Below are positions 26,989 to 37,318 of a DNA stretch of 64,000 bases, piece by piece (the first letter of the stretch is position 1; each line of letters opens with the position of its first letter). Origin of the DNA: Limosilactobacillus reuteri (lineage in GTDB: Bacteria > Bacillota > Bacilli > Lactobacillales > Lactobacillaceae); the NCBI RefSeq assembly GCF_034259105.1, contig NZ_CP139478.1, forward strand, positions 1,298,501 through 1,362,500. Reading direction: 5' to 3'. Both the position numbers and the translations under genes were made by a program. Below the pieces are notes generated by a model. It was not told the DNA's origin and did no database searches. It worked only from the letters and a program-made list of their open reading frames with translations.

Positions 26989-28638
26989 TTATTTAATGTG
27001 TAAAATCGTTCGTAATCTTGCTACTCGTGGTCCCAATAATTGGTCGGCTAATCGTGACTTTAAGCAGAGATAGAGATAAATTCCTGCTCCGACTATTACT
27101 CCCGGAATCAAGGAGAAGAAAGCAGTGTAGCGCCCATATGGACTAACAAAAAGGCCAATGATTAACATTACAATCTTTGTCCCAGCAAACATCACTAAGG
27201 AGTAAGCTAAAATCTGGTTAGTTGGCAGGGCCATCTTATCAAAACGTAGGTGGAATTCCATATTAAAGGAATGCAAGATTAAATAGTTAATTACAAACAT
27301 TGAAATCCCGGTTGAAACCAGTGGTCCTAATCCTTCAAAGATCCAAATACATGGGAACTGGAGGATAAATTTAATTACGATTCCGATTGCTAAAAACATC
27401 ATCATCTTCTTATTCTCAGAAATCCCCTGCATCATTGCTGCGGCTACAGTATACAAGCCTAACATAATCGAAATGTAAGCCGCAAATTGCAGTACTACAA
27501 CCCCTGCCGCATCATAACGATAAAAGACGGTGTAGATTTGCTGAGCAACCGCGGATAATCCAAGAGCTGCCGGAATCATCACGAAATAGAATAACAAGAG
27601 AACATTTTGAATCTGTTTTCGCATATCCTCTTGATCGTTCTGAGCCCGGGCTGTCGCAAGCAAAGGAATAACTGTTGCGGCTAATGCAGAAGCCAATGAA
27701 ATAACAATCATGTAAAGCTTATTAGCATTAAACGCAAACAATGCATAAGTAACATCCATCTGATACTTAGTAAAGTGACCGACTAATGGCATCATCCGCT
27801 TAAAAGTATATTGATCAATTAATTGGAAAATCGTTACCCCTGATTCAATAATGATGAACGGAATTGACTGATAAATAATCTTAAAAATTAATGTTTGGGT
27901 TGAAACTTCAGTATTTACTTCACCTTGTGCCACTAAGTCATTCATTTCGCGTCGGTGACGCATCCAGGCAATCCCTAAGACGATCACTGCACCAATTGCT
28001 CCGATAAAGGCCGCAAATGTTGATTGGGAAACGGCACTAACCCAATTGCCATTTTGAATCTTCATAATGAAATAAGTGGCCGCCAGCATATAAATAACCC
28101 GGAAAAGCTGTTCAACAAATTGTGAAATTGCTGATGGTGCCATCCAGTTATACCCTTGTAAAAATCCTCGGGTAATCGACATCCCTGGAATAATCAAAAT
28201 AGCCCAAGCTAATGAGCGAATAACCGGAATCATATTTGGATCTCCATTATCCATTAAACGAGCCCCAAACATCATCACCGTTGTACAAATTACACCCATT
28301 GCCATTGCAACGTACATTCCAGAATGATACAGTCGGCGACTAACCCCATACTGATTTATTCCGTTATAATGCGCGACCATTTTAGAAATTGCAGAAGGAA
28401 TTCCCGCCGTTGCAATCACTAAAAACATATTATAAATATTGTACCCCTGAGCATATAAGGCATTCGCTTCGTTACTGTAAGCTCCTAACCATGTAACCCA
28501 CGGAATAATGTACAGCGCCCCTAAGATCCGCGAAGTAATACTACCAGCTGTCATCCAAGCTGAACCTGTAATCATTTTTGTTCGCGAATCTTTTTTTACT
28601 GCGGTGCTGCTCAAATCATTTACTTTATTTTCTTCCAT
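26989..28638 (-). CDS. MurJ/YtgP-like polyprenyl-linked oligosaccharide flippase
   Basis: A 549-residue MOP-superfamily membrane protein with about 14 hydrophobic segments. The opening MITGSAWMTAGSITSRILGALYIIPW and YALFAFNANKLYMIVISLASAL recall the YtgP/SpoVB branch, whose Bacillus member YtgP flips lipid II. It most likely works in cell wall precursor export. The start is uncertain: ATG at 28638 lies 12 bases after AGGA, and a TTG lies four codons earlier. It follows the orphan hicB and leuS on the same strand. Confidence 0.8.
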   Translation of the reverse strand: MEENKVNDLSSTAVKKDSRTKMITGSAWMTAGSITSRILGALYIIPWVTWLGAYSNEANALYAQGYNIYNMFLVIATAGIPSAISKMVAHYNGINQYGVSRRLYHSGMYVAMAMGVICTTVMMFGARLMDNGDPNMIPVIRSLAWAILIIPGMSITRGFLQGYNWMAPSAISQFVEQLFRVIYMLAATYFIMKIQNGNWVSAVSQSTFAAFIGAIGAVIVLGIAWMRHRREMNDLVAQGEVNTEVSTQTLIFKIIYQSIPFIIIESGVTIFQLIDQYTFKRMMPLVGHFTKYQMDVTYALFAFNANKLYMIVISLASALAATVIPLLATARAQNDQEDMRKQIQNVLLLFYFVMIPAALGLSAVAQQIYTVFYRYDAAGVVVLQFAAYISIMLGLYTVAAAMMQGISENKKMMMFLAIGIVIKFILQFPCIWIFEGLGPLVSTGISMFVINYLILHSFNMEFHLRFDKMALPTNQILAYSLVMFAGTKIVMLIIGLFVSPYGRYTAFFSLIPGVIVGAGIYLYLCLKSRLADQLLGPRVARLRTILHIK

Positions 28639-28752
28639 GATTTGTTGCAATCCTACCTTTTTTATTTTAATCGAGTTTACACAATCCTAATCATTTTATC
28701 GTGAATAAAAAGCTGGTGCAATTCGATTTATCGTTTTTAATATTTCTTTAAC

Positions 28753-29016
28753 CTAGTATTGTTCCAAATCGACAGTTACCATTTTAATGATTTGATCTGG
28801 ATGTTGTTGCTTTAACACCTCTAATGAGCTTACAGAAGGGGCTTCCTCAAAGTGGCCGAGTTTATCATTAAGGGTAATTGCTAGACCCAATTTAGCAAAA
28901 TCCATCGCCTCATCCATTGTTTTCCCCTGGGTAAATGCTTCCGGCAAATCTGGAAAATCAACTTGAATTTCATTATCTTTCGGGGTAAAAATTGCTGGAT
29001 AACTCACTATTTCCAT
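28753..29016 (-). CDS. Orphan HicB-like antitoxin
   Basis: An 87-residue protein. YPAIFTPKDNEIQVDFPDLPEAFTQGKTMDEAMDFAKLGLAITL has the partly degenerate RNase H-like fold pattern of HicB antitoxins (beta strand, DLPEAxTxG, helix). It lacks an obvious C-terminal DNA-binding domain. No HicA toxin (a small double-stranded-RNA-binding-like protein) is adjacent. GAGGAG precedes the ATG. It sits between leuS and a flippase gene. Confidence 0.75.
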   Translation of the reverse strand: MEIVSYPAIFTPKDNEIQVDFPDLPEAFTQGKTMDEAMDFAKLGLAITLNDKLGHFEEAPSVSSLEVLKQQHPDQIIKMVTVDLEQY

Positions 29017-29033
29017 AATTTATATCTCCTCAA

Positions 29034-29067
29034 ATAAAAAGAAGCAGGAAAACATAGATTCCCTGCC
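29034..29067 (-). terminator. Terminator after leuS
   Basis: On the minus strand GCAGGGAA pairs with TTTTCCTGC followed by TTCTTTTT. It separates leuS from the hicB-like gene. Confidence 0.8.
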
Positions 29068-29080
29068 CTTTATTAATTTA

Positions 29081-31501
29081 CTATTTTGCAACAATGTTAA
29101 CGATCTTGTTAGGGACAACAATGACTTTCTTAATATCCTTGCCGTCAGTAAACTTCTTAACATGTTCGTTTGCTAAAGCAAGTTGTTGTGCTTCATCGCG
29201 GTCAGTATCCTTGGCCATCTTAATCTTAGCCCGTACCTTACCGTTAACCTGGACGATCATTTCAACTTCATCTTCAACTAAAGCTTTTGGATCGTAAGTT
29301 GGCCATGGTTGGTAAGTAATTGTATCACTCTCACCGAATTGACTCCAGAGTTCTTCAGCCATGTGAGGCATGATTGGTGCAATCATCTTTACAAAGCCTT
29401 TCATGTATTCAACTGGTAAATCATCAACCTTGTAAGCTTCGTTTACAAAGACCATCAATTGAGAAATAGCCGTGTTGAAGTGCATCCGTTCGTAGTCTTC
29501 GGTAACTTTCTTAACAGTTTGATTGTAAACCTTGGTAAGCTTACCATCATTGAAAGTGGATACCCGGTCACGGAGGTGGTTATTATCATCCATCAACAAC
29601 CGCCATACACGTTGAACCCACTTATTAGCACCATGAAGTCCCTTTTCATCCCAAGGTACAGATTCTTCAAGTGGTCCCATGAACATTTCGTAAAGACGTA
29701 AAGTATCAGCCCCATATTGGTCAACAATGTCATCAGGGTTAACAACATTACCTTTGGACTTCGACATCTTTTCATGGTTTGAACCAAGAATCATCCCCTG
29801 GTTAACAAGCTTCATGAATGGTTCTTTAGTTGGTACGAGACCGAGGTCATAAAGAACCTTATGCCAGAATCGAGCATAGAGCAAGTGAAGAACAGCGTGT
29901 TCAGCTCCACCAACATAGAGATCAACTGGTGACCAGTAATTAAGAGCTTCTTTTGAGGCAAATTCCTTGTCATTATGAGGATCAGTGTACCGGAGCCAGT
30001 ACCATGATGAACCGGCCCATTGTGGCATGGTGTTAGTCTCACGAAGACCATGACGACCATTTTCGTCATAAACGTTAACCCAATCTTCAACATTTGCTAA
30101 TGGACTTTCACCAGTTCCTGATGGTTCGATGTTATCAGTCTTTGGTAATTCAAGTGGAAGTTCATCTTCTGGAACTAATGAGGTTGTCCCATCATCCCAG
30201 TGGATAACTGGAATTGGTTCACCCCAGTAACGTTGCCGACTGAAGATCCAATCACGAAGACGGTAGTTAACTTTCTTATGACCAGCATCGTGTTCTTCAA
30301 GCCAATCGATCATCTTTTGCTTTGCATCAGCAATGTTCAAGCCATCAAGGAAACCAGAATTAATGTGCTTACCGTCACCATCAAAAGCACCTTCTGACAC
30401 ATCTGTTCCTTCAATAACAGGCTTAATTGGCAAGTCAAACTTAGTAGCAAAGTCATAATCACGTTGATCTCCGGAAGGAACAGCCATTACTGCCCCAGTT
30501 CCATATGAAGCAAGCACGTAATCACTAATCCAAATTGGTAGTTTTTCACCGTTAACTGGATTAATAACGTAAGAACCAGTAAATACACCAGTCTTGTCCT
30601 TGTTTAAGTCAGTCCGTTCAAGATCAGACCGCCGTGATGCTTCTTCCTTGTACTTTTCAACTTCCGCCTTGTGTTCTGGTGTTGTCAATTGGTCAACTAA
30701 TTCTTGTTCGGGAGCAAGAACAACATAAGAAGCACCAAAAAGCGTATCTGCCCGCGTCGTAAATACTTCAATCTTAGTATCTTCATTCCCCACAACTGGG
30801 AAAAATACTGAAGCACCTTCTGAACGACCAATCCAGTTACGTTGCATTTCTTTAACGCTTTCTGGCCAGTCAACAAGATCAAGATCGTCAATCAAACGGT
30901 CCGCATAAGCAGTAATTTTCAAAACCCATTGACGCATTGGCTTACGGTAAACGGGATAGCCACCACGTTTAGTCTTGCCATCTTCAACCTCTTCGTTGGC
31001 AACAACTGTTCCACCCATAAAATCAGGGGCCCAGTTAACCATAATTTCACTTTCGTAAGCAAGCCCCTTCTTGTAGAGCTGTTCAAAAATCCATTGAGTC
31101 CACTTGTAGAACTTAGGATCAGTCGTATTTACTTCACGGTCCCAGTCATATGAGAACCCGAGTGATTGGATTTGGTCACGGAAATGATCAATATTTTTGT
31201 TCGTAAAGTCCTTAGGGTTATGACCAGTCTTTAACGCATATTGTTCAGCTGGCAAACCGAATGCATCCCACCCCATTGGATGTAAAACATTAAAGCCTTG
31301 CATCCGCTTCATCCGTGACATTACATCCGTAGCGGTATAACCTTCTGGGTGACCAACGTGGAGTCCTTGACCAGATGGATACGGGAACATGTCTAATGCA
31401 TAATACTTCTTTTGGTCCTTATTAAGGTCTGCTTTAAAAGTTTCATTCTTCTTCCAAAACTTTTGCCACTTTTTTTCAATCGTCTTATGATCGTAAGCCA
31501 T
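29081..31501 (-). CDS. leuS: Leucyl-tRNA synthetase
   Basis: An 806-residue class I synthetase charging tRNA-Leu. Visible are the HIGH motif in [15 protein letters not shown], the CP1 editing domain (with [12 protein letters not shown] and the [15 protein letters not shown] substrate loop), and KMSKSKGNV near residue 570. The C-terminal part binds the anticodon stem and has the VNGKVRAK motif. Length is normal. A T-box leader precedes it. Confidence 0.97.
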   Translation of the reverse strand: MAYDHKTIEKKWQKFWKKNETFKADLNKDQKKYYALDMFPYPSGQGLHVGHPEGYTATDVMSRMKRMQGFNVLHPMGWDAFGLPAEQYALKTGHNPKDFTNKNIDHFRDQIQSLGFSYDWDREVNTTDPKFYKWTQWIFEQLYKKGLAYESEIMVNWAPDFMGGTVVANEEVEDGKTKRGGYPVYRKPMRQWVLKITAYADRLIDDLDLVDWPESVKEMQRNWIGRSEGASVFFPVVGNEDTKIEVFTTRADTLFGASYVVLAPEQELVDQLTTPEHKAEVEKYKEEASRRSDLERTDLNKDKTGVFTGSYVINPVNGEKLPIWISDYVLASYGTGAVMAVPSGDQRDYDFATKFDLPIKPVIEGTDVSEGAFDGDGKHINSGFLDGLNIADAKQKMIDWLEEHDAGHKKVNYRLRDWIFSRQRYWGEPIPVIHWDDGTTSLVPEDELPLELPKTDNIEPSGTGESPLANVEDWVNVYDENGRHGLRETNTMPQWAGSSWYWLRYTDPHNDKEFASKEALNYWSPVDLYVGGAEHAVLHLLYARFWHKVLYDLGLVPTKEPFMKLVNQGMILGSNHEKMSKSKGNVVNPDDIVDQYGADTLRLYEMFMGPLEESVPWDEKGLHGANKWVQRVWRLLMDDNNHLRDRVSTFNDGKLTKVYNQTVKKVTEDYERMHFNTAISQLMVFVNEAYKVDDLPVEYMKGFVKMIAPIMPHMAEELWSQFGESDTITYQPWPTYDPKALVEDEVEMIVQVNGKVRAKIKMAKDTDRDEAQQLALANEHVKKFTDGKDIKKVIVVPNKIVNIVAK

Positions 31502-31538
31502 ATTTTCTACTCCTTGTTCTGATTTTAATAATCGTAAT

Positions 31539-31765
31539 AAAAAAGTCCCGTAGAAATTAATCTACGAGACGAAATAACTCCGCGGTACCACCCGTTTTCC
31601 ATGGAATCCATGGCGCTTAGAACCTTAACGCGGTAAACGTCATTACCTACTAAAATTCAGTAATAATCACATCTAGATGAGTTCGTAAATGACCAGTCTC
31701 CTGTTCACACCACCACAGGATCTCTGCTGACCTCGTCAAAAACTACTATTTCTATTACGATCAAA
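31539..31765 (-). promoter_or_regulatory. T-box riboswitch leader of leuS
   Basis: The conserved TGGTACCGCGG lies near 31580-31590 on the minus strand. It is followed by a terminator, GTCTCGTAGA with TCTACGGGAC, and a T6 run. Stem I contains AGTAG and, on its 3' side, GAACTCATC, where CTC is a leucine codon and a likely specifier. A TATAAT box lies upstream in TGTTATAATAGG near 31783. It should respond to uncharged tRNA-Leu. Confidence 0.93.
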
Positions 31766-31822
31766 TATTTAACGCCTATTATAACAATCACCGTTAATGA
31801 TTGCAAGCGTGTAACTAAATTA

Positions 31823-33010
31823 TTAGCCTAAAATTTCTTTTAATTCGTCAACTTTATCAAGGTGTTCCCATGGTAAGTCCACATCAGTTCGACCAAAGTG
31901 ACCATAAGCAGCAGTTTGCTTGTAAATTGGCCGCTTCAAGTCGAGCATTTCAATAATTCCAGCTGGACGTAAATCAAATACTTTTCGAACAGCGGCAATT
32001 AATTCTTCTTCTGAACGGGTACCGGTACCATAAGTATTAATCATGATCGATACTGGTTCTGCTACACCAATGGCATAAGCAACTTGAATTTCTGCCTTCT
32101 TAGCATAGCCCGCTGCAACAATGTTTTTAGCAATGTAACGAGCAGCATAACTAGCAGAACGGTCAACCTTAGTAGCATCCTTTCCAGAAAAGGCTCCACC
32201 ACCATGATGGGCAGCCCCACCATAAGTATCAACAATAATCTTCCGTCCTGTTAAACCGGCATCCCCTTGAGGCCCACCGATTACAAAGCGACCTGTTGGA
32301 TTAATGAAGTACTTAGTTTGGTCATCAAGGTACTCAGCTGGAATGACTGCTTCAATTACTTGTTCTTTAATATCCTTTTTAATTTGATCAAGTGAAACCT
32401 CTGGATCATGCTGGGTACTTAAAACAACGGTATCAACACGTAATGGCTTGTCATTCTCATCGTATTCTACAGTTACTTCGGCCTTTGCATCTGGACGAAG
32501 GTAAGAGATAACGCCATCCTTACGTAGTTGAGCAATCTTACGCATTAATTTATGGCTTAAAACCAATGTTAATGGCATATATTCAGGTGTTTCGTCAGTA
32601 GCGTAACCAAACATCAATCCTTGGTCACCGGCACCAATCTTATCAAGCGGATCAGCTTCACCTTCACGCGTTTCTAAGGAATCATCAACCCCTTGAGCAA
32701 TGTCTGGTGATTGTTCATCGATTGCAGTGATAACAGCACAATTATCAGCATCGAACCCGTACTTACCATCTGTATAACCGATCTTACGAATTGTGTCACG
32801 CACAATCTGTTGGATATTAACGTAGGCCTTAGTAGAAACTTCACCAAAGACTAATACTAGTCCAGTGGTAACTGAGGTCTCAACTGCAACCCGTGAATCA
32901 GGATCCTTCTTAAGCAATTCATCCAAGATCGCGTCACTGATTTGGTCAGCAATCTTATCTGGATGTCCTTCTGATACTGATTCAGATGTAAATAAATGTC
33001 GTTCTGCCAT
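31823..33010 (-). CDS. metK: S-adenosylmethionine synthetase
   Basis: A 395-residue enzyme making SAM from methionine and ATP. Motifs are [21 protein letters not shown] at the start, [32 protein letters not shown] and [17 protein letters not shown], a full set of substrate and metal residues. The ribosome binding site GGGGGAATTAG is part of an SMK riboswitch, so translation should fall when SAM is high. Confidence 0.97.
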   Translation of the reverse strand: MAERHLFTSESVSEGHPDKIADQISDAILDELLKKDPDSRVAVETSVTTGLVLVFGEVSTKAYVNIQQIVRDTIRKIGYTDGKYGFDADNCAVITAIDEQSPDIAQGVDDSLETREGEADPLDKIGAGDQGLMFGYATDETPEYMPLTLVLSHKLMRKIAQLRKDGVISYLRPDAKAEVTVEYDENDKPLRVDTVVLSTQHDPEVSLDQIKKDIKEQVIEAVIPAEYLDDQTKYFINPTGRFVIGGPQGDAGLTGRKIIVDTYGGAAHHGGGAFSGKDATKVDRSASYAARYIAKNIVAAGYAKKAEIQVAYAIGVAEPVSIMINTYGTGTRSEEELIAAVRKVFDLRPAGIIEMLDLKRPIYKQTAAYGHFGRTDVDLPWEHLDKVDELKEILG

Positions 33011-33015
33011 TTTCT

Positions 33016-33107
33016 AATTCCCCCATATTCTATTGAAACTTTCAAATAGTTTGTAGTTGCGGTTACAAGGCATCTTCACGTTCAGACGTGAATCCTATCG
33101 GGAATTG
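33016..33107 (-). promoter_or_regulatory. SMK box (SAM-III) riboswitch of metK
   Basis: On the minus strand AATTCCCGATAGGATT (near 33106) is followed by a hairpin CACGTCTGAACGTG, then GATGCCTTGTAACCG, and finally GGGGGAATT (33016-33024), the metK ribosome binding site. AATTCCC can pair with GGGGGAATT and hide it. This matches the known SMK box of Lactobacillales. The linker between the core and the ribosome binding site is longer than in the classical Enterococcus example and can form its own hairpin, CTATT with AATAG. Confidence 0.93.
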
Positions 33108-33170
33108 CTTTATAACGAGAATAATCTTAGCATAATTGTTAACCAACAATCAATGTTAATCCAGACATTC

Positions 33171-33710
33171 TTATTTCAAACGGGCATTGACCATCCCTAC
33201 TGCCGTCATGAAAGAGTAAATAATTGTCGGACCAACAAATTTAAATCCATCCTTCCGCATTTGCTTGGCTATTTCTTCCGAAGCCGGTGTTTTAGGAGCT
33301 AATTCAACATCGGTAGTTAAGCCCAAGTCTTGCGGCTGATCATCAACAAAGTGCCACACATAATCGTCAAACGTCTTTCCCGTTTTCCGTAATTTTAAAA
33401 TCACTTGTGCATTATTAATTACCGCTAATATTTTAAGACGATTACGAATAATAGTTTCATCCTCACATAATCGATTAATATCTTCATCGGTAAAAGATGC
33501 CACTTTTTCAATCTTAAAGTTATTGAATGCCTGATTAAATGCTTCCCGTCGCCGCCAGATTGTCTGCCAAGTTAACCCAGCCTGAAATAATTCTAAAGAT
33601 AACATTGCAAATAACTGCTGATCATCATGAACTGGAAATCCCCAGTAGTGATCATAATAGTCTTGCATTTCTGGTGTCGCATTTGCCCATTGTGGTCGTT
33701 TAAGTGTCAT
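33171..33710 (-). CDS. tag: DNA-3-methyladenine glycosylase I
   Basis: A 179-residue base-excision-repair glycosylase of the TagA family that removes 3-methyladenine. The start RPQWANATPEMQDYYDHYWGFP shows the conserved N-terminal YHDxEWG-like motif as YYDHYWGFPV. LFAMLSLELFQAGLTWQTIW and FVGPTIIYSFMTAVGMVNAR are typical. I start at the ATG at 33710 with GAGG 8 bases upstream. The usual C-terminal zinc ligands appear to be absent, as in some Gram-positive forms; I could not check further. Confidence 0.88.
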   Translation of the reverse strand: MTLKRPQWANATPEMQDYYDHYWGFPVHDDQQLFAMLSLELFQAGLTWQTIWRRREAFNQAFNNFKIEKVASFTDEDINRLCEDETIIRNRLKILAVINNAQVILKLRKTGKTFDDYVWHFVDDQPQDLGLTTDVELAPKTPASEEIAKQMRKDGFKFVGPTIIYSFMTAVGMVNARLK

Positions 33711-33747
33711 TATCAATACCTCTTTTTTGTTTTTGGCAGATTGCAAG

Positions 33748-34783
33748 AAATAACTTGAACAAAGTTAGTGACGCAGATTACGCAAAAAGATCTCAATTGG
33801 TGTGCGCCAGTTTAAACATTTGAGTGGCCTGGAGTTCAAATACCAGTTAATTTGAATTAACTCATCATCAGTGATTTCCTCAATCGGTTGACCTTTGGGG
33901 ATAAAGCGTCGTAGTACTCGGTTGCGATTCTCATTACTGCCCCGTTCATGTGGAGAATAAGCATGCGCAAAGTAAAGGGGGATTCTGGCCTGCTCTTCAA
34001 TTAGCTTGTAGTTAGCGAATTCTTTCCCATGGTCAACAGTAAGGGTCTTGAGATTATCTTCTAACTGATTAGCTAATTCTAAAATGGCCTTGGTCATTGA
34101 GGTACTATCTCGTCCCTGAAGCCGTTTAACGATGGTAAGACGACTCTTACGCTCGACAAACGTAGCTATTGCTTGACCTTTACGCTTTCCAGATAAAACT
34201 GTATCTGCTTCAAAGTGACCTGAGGTATGACGGTCAATAACTTCAGCGGGACGATCTTCAATGGAACGTCCATGGCTAAAAGTCCCACGGGTTTCTATGG
34301 CTCGTCGGCGGCGAATTCCATGGTCAGGTAAATCAGCCACGCCAATATCCAATACTCCTTGATCAATCCAGTTGTAGATGGTCTTGTAGGCGATTCTAAC
34401 TACATGAGCCACTTGTTCAATCGACCATTTTTGGATCTTAATCTTTTCTTCAATTAATCGCTTGAGGTTAGTCGTTAAGATGGTTTTACGCCCACGATGA
34501 CTAAGTTTAGCTTCATGATCAGCTTGAGCTTTAACTGCGTGATATTCACCAGTCAAACGATGAACCTCATTAAAGATCGTGGTTTTACTGAAGCCAAGGT
34601 AATCAGCGATGTATTTAAGGGAGCGGTTTTCATAACGAAGAGTTTCGATGACAACACGGTCTTCAAATGATAAAATAGTGGTGCCCATAAAGGTCCTTCT
34701 TTCTAATGGAATGTTGTGGTGACACCATTAAAGACCTTTATGGGTTTTTATGTCCACTAATATGTTCAACTTAAATTTTACAA
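33748..34783. mobile_element. IS30-family insertion sequence (element B)
   Basis: About 1.04 kb. Imperfect terminal repeats are AACTTGAACAAAGTTAGTG at the left and, as reverse complement, AAGTTGAACATATTAGTG at the right. It inserted just upstream of the tag gene. Its right end touches IS30 element C directly. Confidence 0.85.
33765..34688 (-). CDS. IS30-family transposase (element B)
   Basis: A 307-residue transposase. An N-terminal helix-turn-helix (LSFEDRVVIETLRYENRSL, IADYLGFSKTTIFNEVHRL) precedes the DDE core: GHFEADTVLSGKRKG, TLTVDHGKEFANY and ERGSNENRNRVLRRF. The frame is intact. It is distinct from the transposases of elements A and C. Confidence 0.92.
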   Translation of the reverse strand: MGTTILSFEDRVVIETLRYENRSLKYIADYLGFSKTTIFNEVHRLTGEYHAVKAQADHEAKLSHRGRKTILTTNLKRLIEEKIKIQKWSIEQVAHVVRIAYKTIYNWIDQGVLDIGVADLPDHGIRRRRAIETRGTFSHGRSIEDRPAEVIDRHTSGHFEADTVLSGKRKGQAIATFVERKSRLTIVKRLQGRDSTSMTKAILELANQLEDNLKTLTVDHGKEFANYKLIEEQARIPLYFAHAYSPHERGSNENRNRVLRRFIPKGQPIEEITDDELIQINWYLNSRPLKCLNWRTPIEIFLRNLRH

Positions 34784-34784
34784 T

Positions 34785-36064
34785 GGTGGATTATAGAATG
34801 AAGTTAGCCACCCAGTTGGTGGTAAATAAAAAACGCCATTCGGCGTGACATCAGGTATCATATTAAGTGAACCAAACCTATATGAAAGGATGTCCGTCAA
34901 ATGACGCACTTAAATGATACCATGTCTACTAGTTTATTGACTACTCATAAAAAGAATGCTCATCTTACTAAAGAAGAACGTGTGATGATTGCGACTTTAA
35001 AGTCGCAAGGACTTTCCAATCGCGCAATTGGTCGCCAATTAGGAGTTAATCATCAAACAATTAATAACGAGCTCAACCGTGGTACGGTCCGCCAACTTCG
35101 TCGTCAAAAATCTAATGGTAAGATTTACGAATATTCTTACTACATCTATAGTTATGAAGCTGGTCAGGCCACATATTTTGAACATCACCGCCATTCTGGT
35201 CGTCGTCGCTTATATTATTCTTCAAAGCAATTTTTACGATTAGCTGATCAGCTAATGCTTGGTGAGTTTGACGACCACCATTACTCCCCACAAGCGGTTA
35301 TTTATAAGGCTCGAGATTTAATGAATGATGGCACCCTGATCCCAAAGTCGGTTGTAACTTTATATCAATGGATTAATGAGGGTGTGCTTCGTACGTCCAA
35401 TTTAGACCTCTTTGAAAAACCTAAACGTAAGCATCATCGAACTCATCCGCAAGCTAAAAGGTGCTTAGGGCCTAATATTGCTCAACGACCTCAAACTGCG
35501 GACCAACGGTCCGAAATTGGCCATTGGGAACTAGATACAGTTCAGGGACAGAAAAACGGTAATGACAGTGTTGTACTAGTAATGACTGATCGCCTTTCAC
35601 GAGTTAATATCACAAGTAAAATTGCTGGTAAAACTGCGCATGCAGTAAATCAGTTCTTTATAAATTTACGCCAGAAAATGGGCACAGATGCTTACTATCG
35701 CATCTTTAAGACAATAACCTCTGACAACGGTTCAGAATTTAGTGAGTTAACACAAGTTCACGATCATGTTTTCTATGCTGATCCGTATTCCCCTTGGGAA
35801 CGTGGATCCAATGAGATCAATAACCGGTTTCTCCGCAAGGAGATTACCAAAGGTGAAGCTATAAATAACTATAGTAGTGCTCAGATCATAGCGACTAATG
35901 ATTGGATGAATCACTATCCACGAGCTATGTTTAATGGACATTCGTCAATGGATATCTATCGTAAGGCCTTCTACCAAGAGATATCACAGCTCCATCAACC
36001 AATAATCAATTGGTCAGTATTATTTATTTGAGTCCAGTGGCTAACTTATTCTTGAAATTTAGGA
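34785..36064. mobile_element. IS30-family insertion sequence (element C, copy 1)
   Basis: A 1.28-kb element bounded by GGTGGATTATAGAATGAAG and the reverse complement of TTCTTGAAATTTAGGA, with AAGTTAGCCAC in both inverted repeats. Comparison with copy 2 fixes the ends to within a few bases. No target duplication is seen: the left flank is the end of IS30 element B and the right flank is a truncated ISL3 element. Confidence 0.9.
34901..36031 (+). CDS. IS30-family transposase (element C, copy 1)
   Basis: A 376-residue transposase. The N-terminal helix-turn-helix reads LTKEERVMIATLKSQGLSN and AIGRQLGVNHQTINNELNRG, with an added Tyr-rich segment. The DDE residues lie in GHWELDTVQGQKNG, TITSDNGSEFSEL and PWERGSNEINNRFLRKE. 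It is almost identical to copy 2 at 52902, differing by one residue (Phe here, Leu there, near residue 93) and at least one silent base. Confidence 0.93.
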   Translation: MTHLNDTMSTSLLTTHKKNAHLTKEERVMIATLKSQGLSNRAIGRQLGVNHQTINNELNRGTVRQLRRQKSNGKIYEYSYYIYSYEAGQATYFEHHRHSGRRRLYYSSKQFLRLADQLMLGEFDDHHYSPQAVIYKARDLMNDGTLIPKSVVTLYQWINEGVLRTSNLDLFEKPKRKHHRTHPQAKRCLGPNIAQRPQTADQRSEIGHWELDTVQGQKNGNDSVVLVMTDRLSRVNITSKIAGKTAHAVNQFFINLRQKMGTDAYYRIFKTITSDNGSEFSELTQVHDHVFYADPYSPWERGSNEINNRFLRKEITKGEAINNYSSAQIIATNDWMNHYPRAMFNGHSSMDIYRKAFYQEISQLHQPIINWSVLFI

Positions 36065-37318
36065 ATAAATCCGCGTTTTAAATGCCGTAAAGTAACGATA
36101 ACCACAGGCAACTCGTTTGATAGTTTTAATTCGATTATTAATCCCTTCGGTTCGACCATTTGAGAACTTCGTCTCAAAGCCACGCTTAATTCCCTCTTTA
36201 TAGCGCGCTAAAACTTGACAACGGTGGATTGTATAATGGCTGACACTGTCTGGCCGGAGTTTAAGTAATTGAAAGAAAGTTGTAAAATCACGTTGATTGT
36301 AAGCACGCTTCAAGGATTGAATAAAATTATAGGTAGCTCTTAACTCTTGGTCATACGCTAACATTAAGTCTAAGATCATAATGGAATTAACAACGCGATT
36401 AAAATAACGTCCTTCGTAATAAACTTTTGTACTTAAATTTTCCCGATCTTGAAGAAATAGCCGCCAATAACGTTTAAGGCGCCGAGCTTGTTTCTGCTCC
36501 GCAGAATCACCTTTTCGCAAACGATTGAAGACATGAATTCGCACATGATTCATCGTATCATTAAGGTGTTTGGCAATATGAAAGCGATCATAGATGATTT
36601 GAGCACAAGGAAAAACGGTTTTAACTAGTTGATCATAAGCAGCGTTCATATCCATTACCAGATATTTCACCCGGCAACGGGCAGCACGTGTAAACTGTTG
36701 ATAATGCTTAAATAAACTACGTAATCGCCGATCTTCAAGGAGTTCAAATAAGCAACTCCGATCACCATCAACAGCGATGAAACTCATCTTACCTTTAGCG
36801 CTCCGCATTGATTTAAATTCATCAATACATAGTGTTTCCGGTAGATAGTTTAAATTCGGCTTGTATTGATCAGCGAGGTCCAAAAGGACCCGCTGGACCG
36901 AAGCTTCACTGATAAACAAATCATGGGCAATATCTTTAATTGTTTGAATTCGCGTTAACCGAAGAATAATTTCACGCCTTAAATCACGACTAATTGTTCG
37001 TTGCTTTTCAAAAAGATAACTAGTCGCATTAAATGTTGTATGGCAGTCAGGACATTGAAAACGTTGAGTATTAACAAGCAACATTAATGGTTGAGCCCTA
37101 AATTGTCCATATTTGTATTTAGCTTGATAAAAACCATATTTTAAGATTTGTCCACGATTAATAACGCCACAATTTGGACAAGCACGCGGGATATAAGAAA
37201 GGGTACAGGATATTTGTGCCACCCGAACGTTTTTAATTGATTTATATTTAAGCCAATGATGAGGAAAATTTAAATGAGGGTCTGTTAAATTGAGGAGAGT
37301 CCTTGTATCATTATCCAT
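36059..37318 (-). CDS. ISL3-family transposase, 3' end replaced by IS30
   Basis: About 419 residues of an ISL3-type transposase. It has a zinc-finger-like N-terminal domain (CPNCG, then CPDCHTTF), a DDE core with LCIDEFKSMRSAKGKMSF, YLVMDMNAAYDQLV and IYDRFHIAKHLND, and C-terminal FSNGRTEGINNRIKTIKRVACGYRYF. The stop codon uses bases of the adjoining IS30 element: the frame ends RIYS just where element C begins, so the last few native residues and the inverted repeat are lost. I start at the ATG at 37318 with AAGG 8 bases upstream. Confidence 0.85.
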   Translation of the reverse strand: MDNDTRTLLNLTDPHLNFPHHWLKYKSIKNVRVAQISCTLSYIPRACPNCGVINRGQILKYGFYQAKYKYGQFRAQPLMLLVNTQRFQCPDCHTTFNATSYLFEKQRTISRDLRREIILRLTRIQTIKDIAHDLFISEASVQRVLLDLADQYKPNLNYLPETLCIDEFKSMRSAKGKMSFIAVDGDRSCLFELLEDRRLRSLFKHYQQFTRAARCRVKYLVMDMNAAYDQLVKTVFPCAQIIYDRFHIAKHLNDTMNHVRIHVFNRLRKGDSAEQKQARRLKRYWRLFLQDRENLSTKVYYEGRYFNRVVNSIMILDLMLAYDQELRATYNFIQSLKRAYNQRDFTTFFQLLKLRPDSVSHYTIHRCQVLARYKEGIKRGFETKFSNGRTEGINNRIKTIKRVACGYRYFTAFKTRIYS

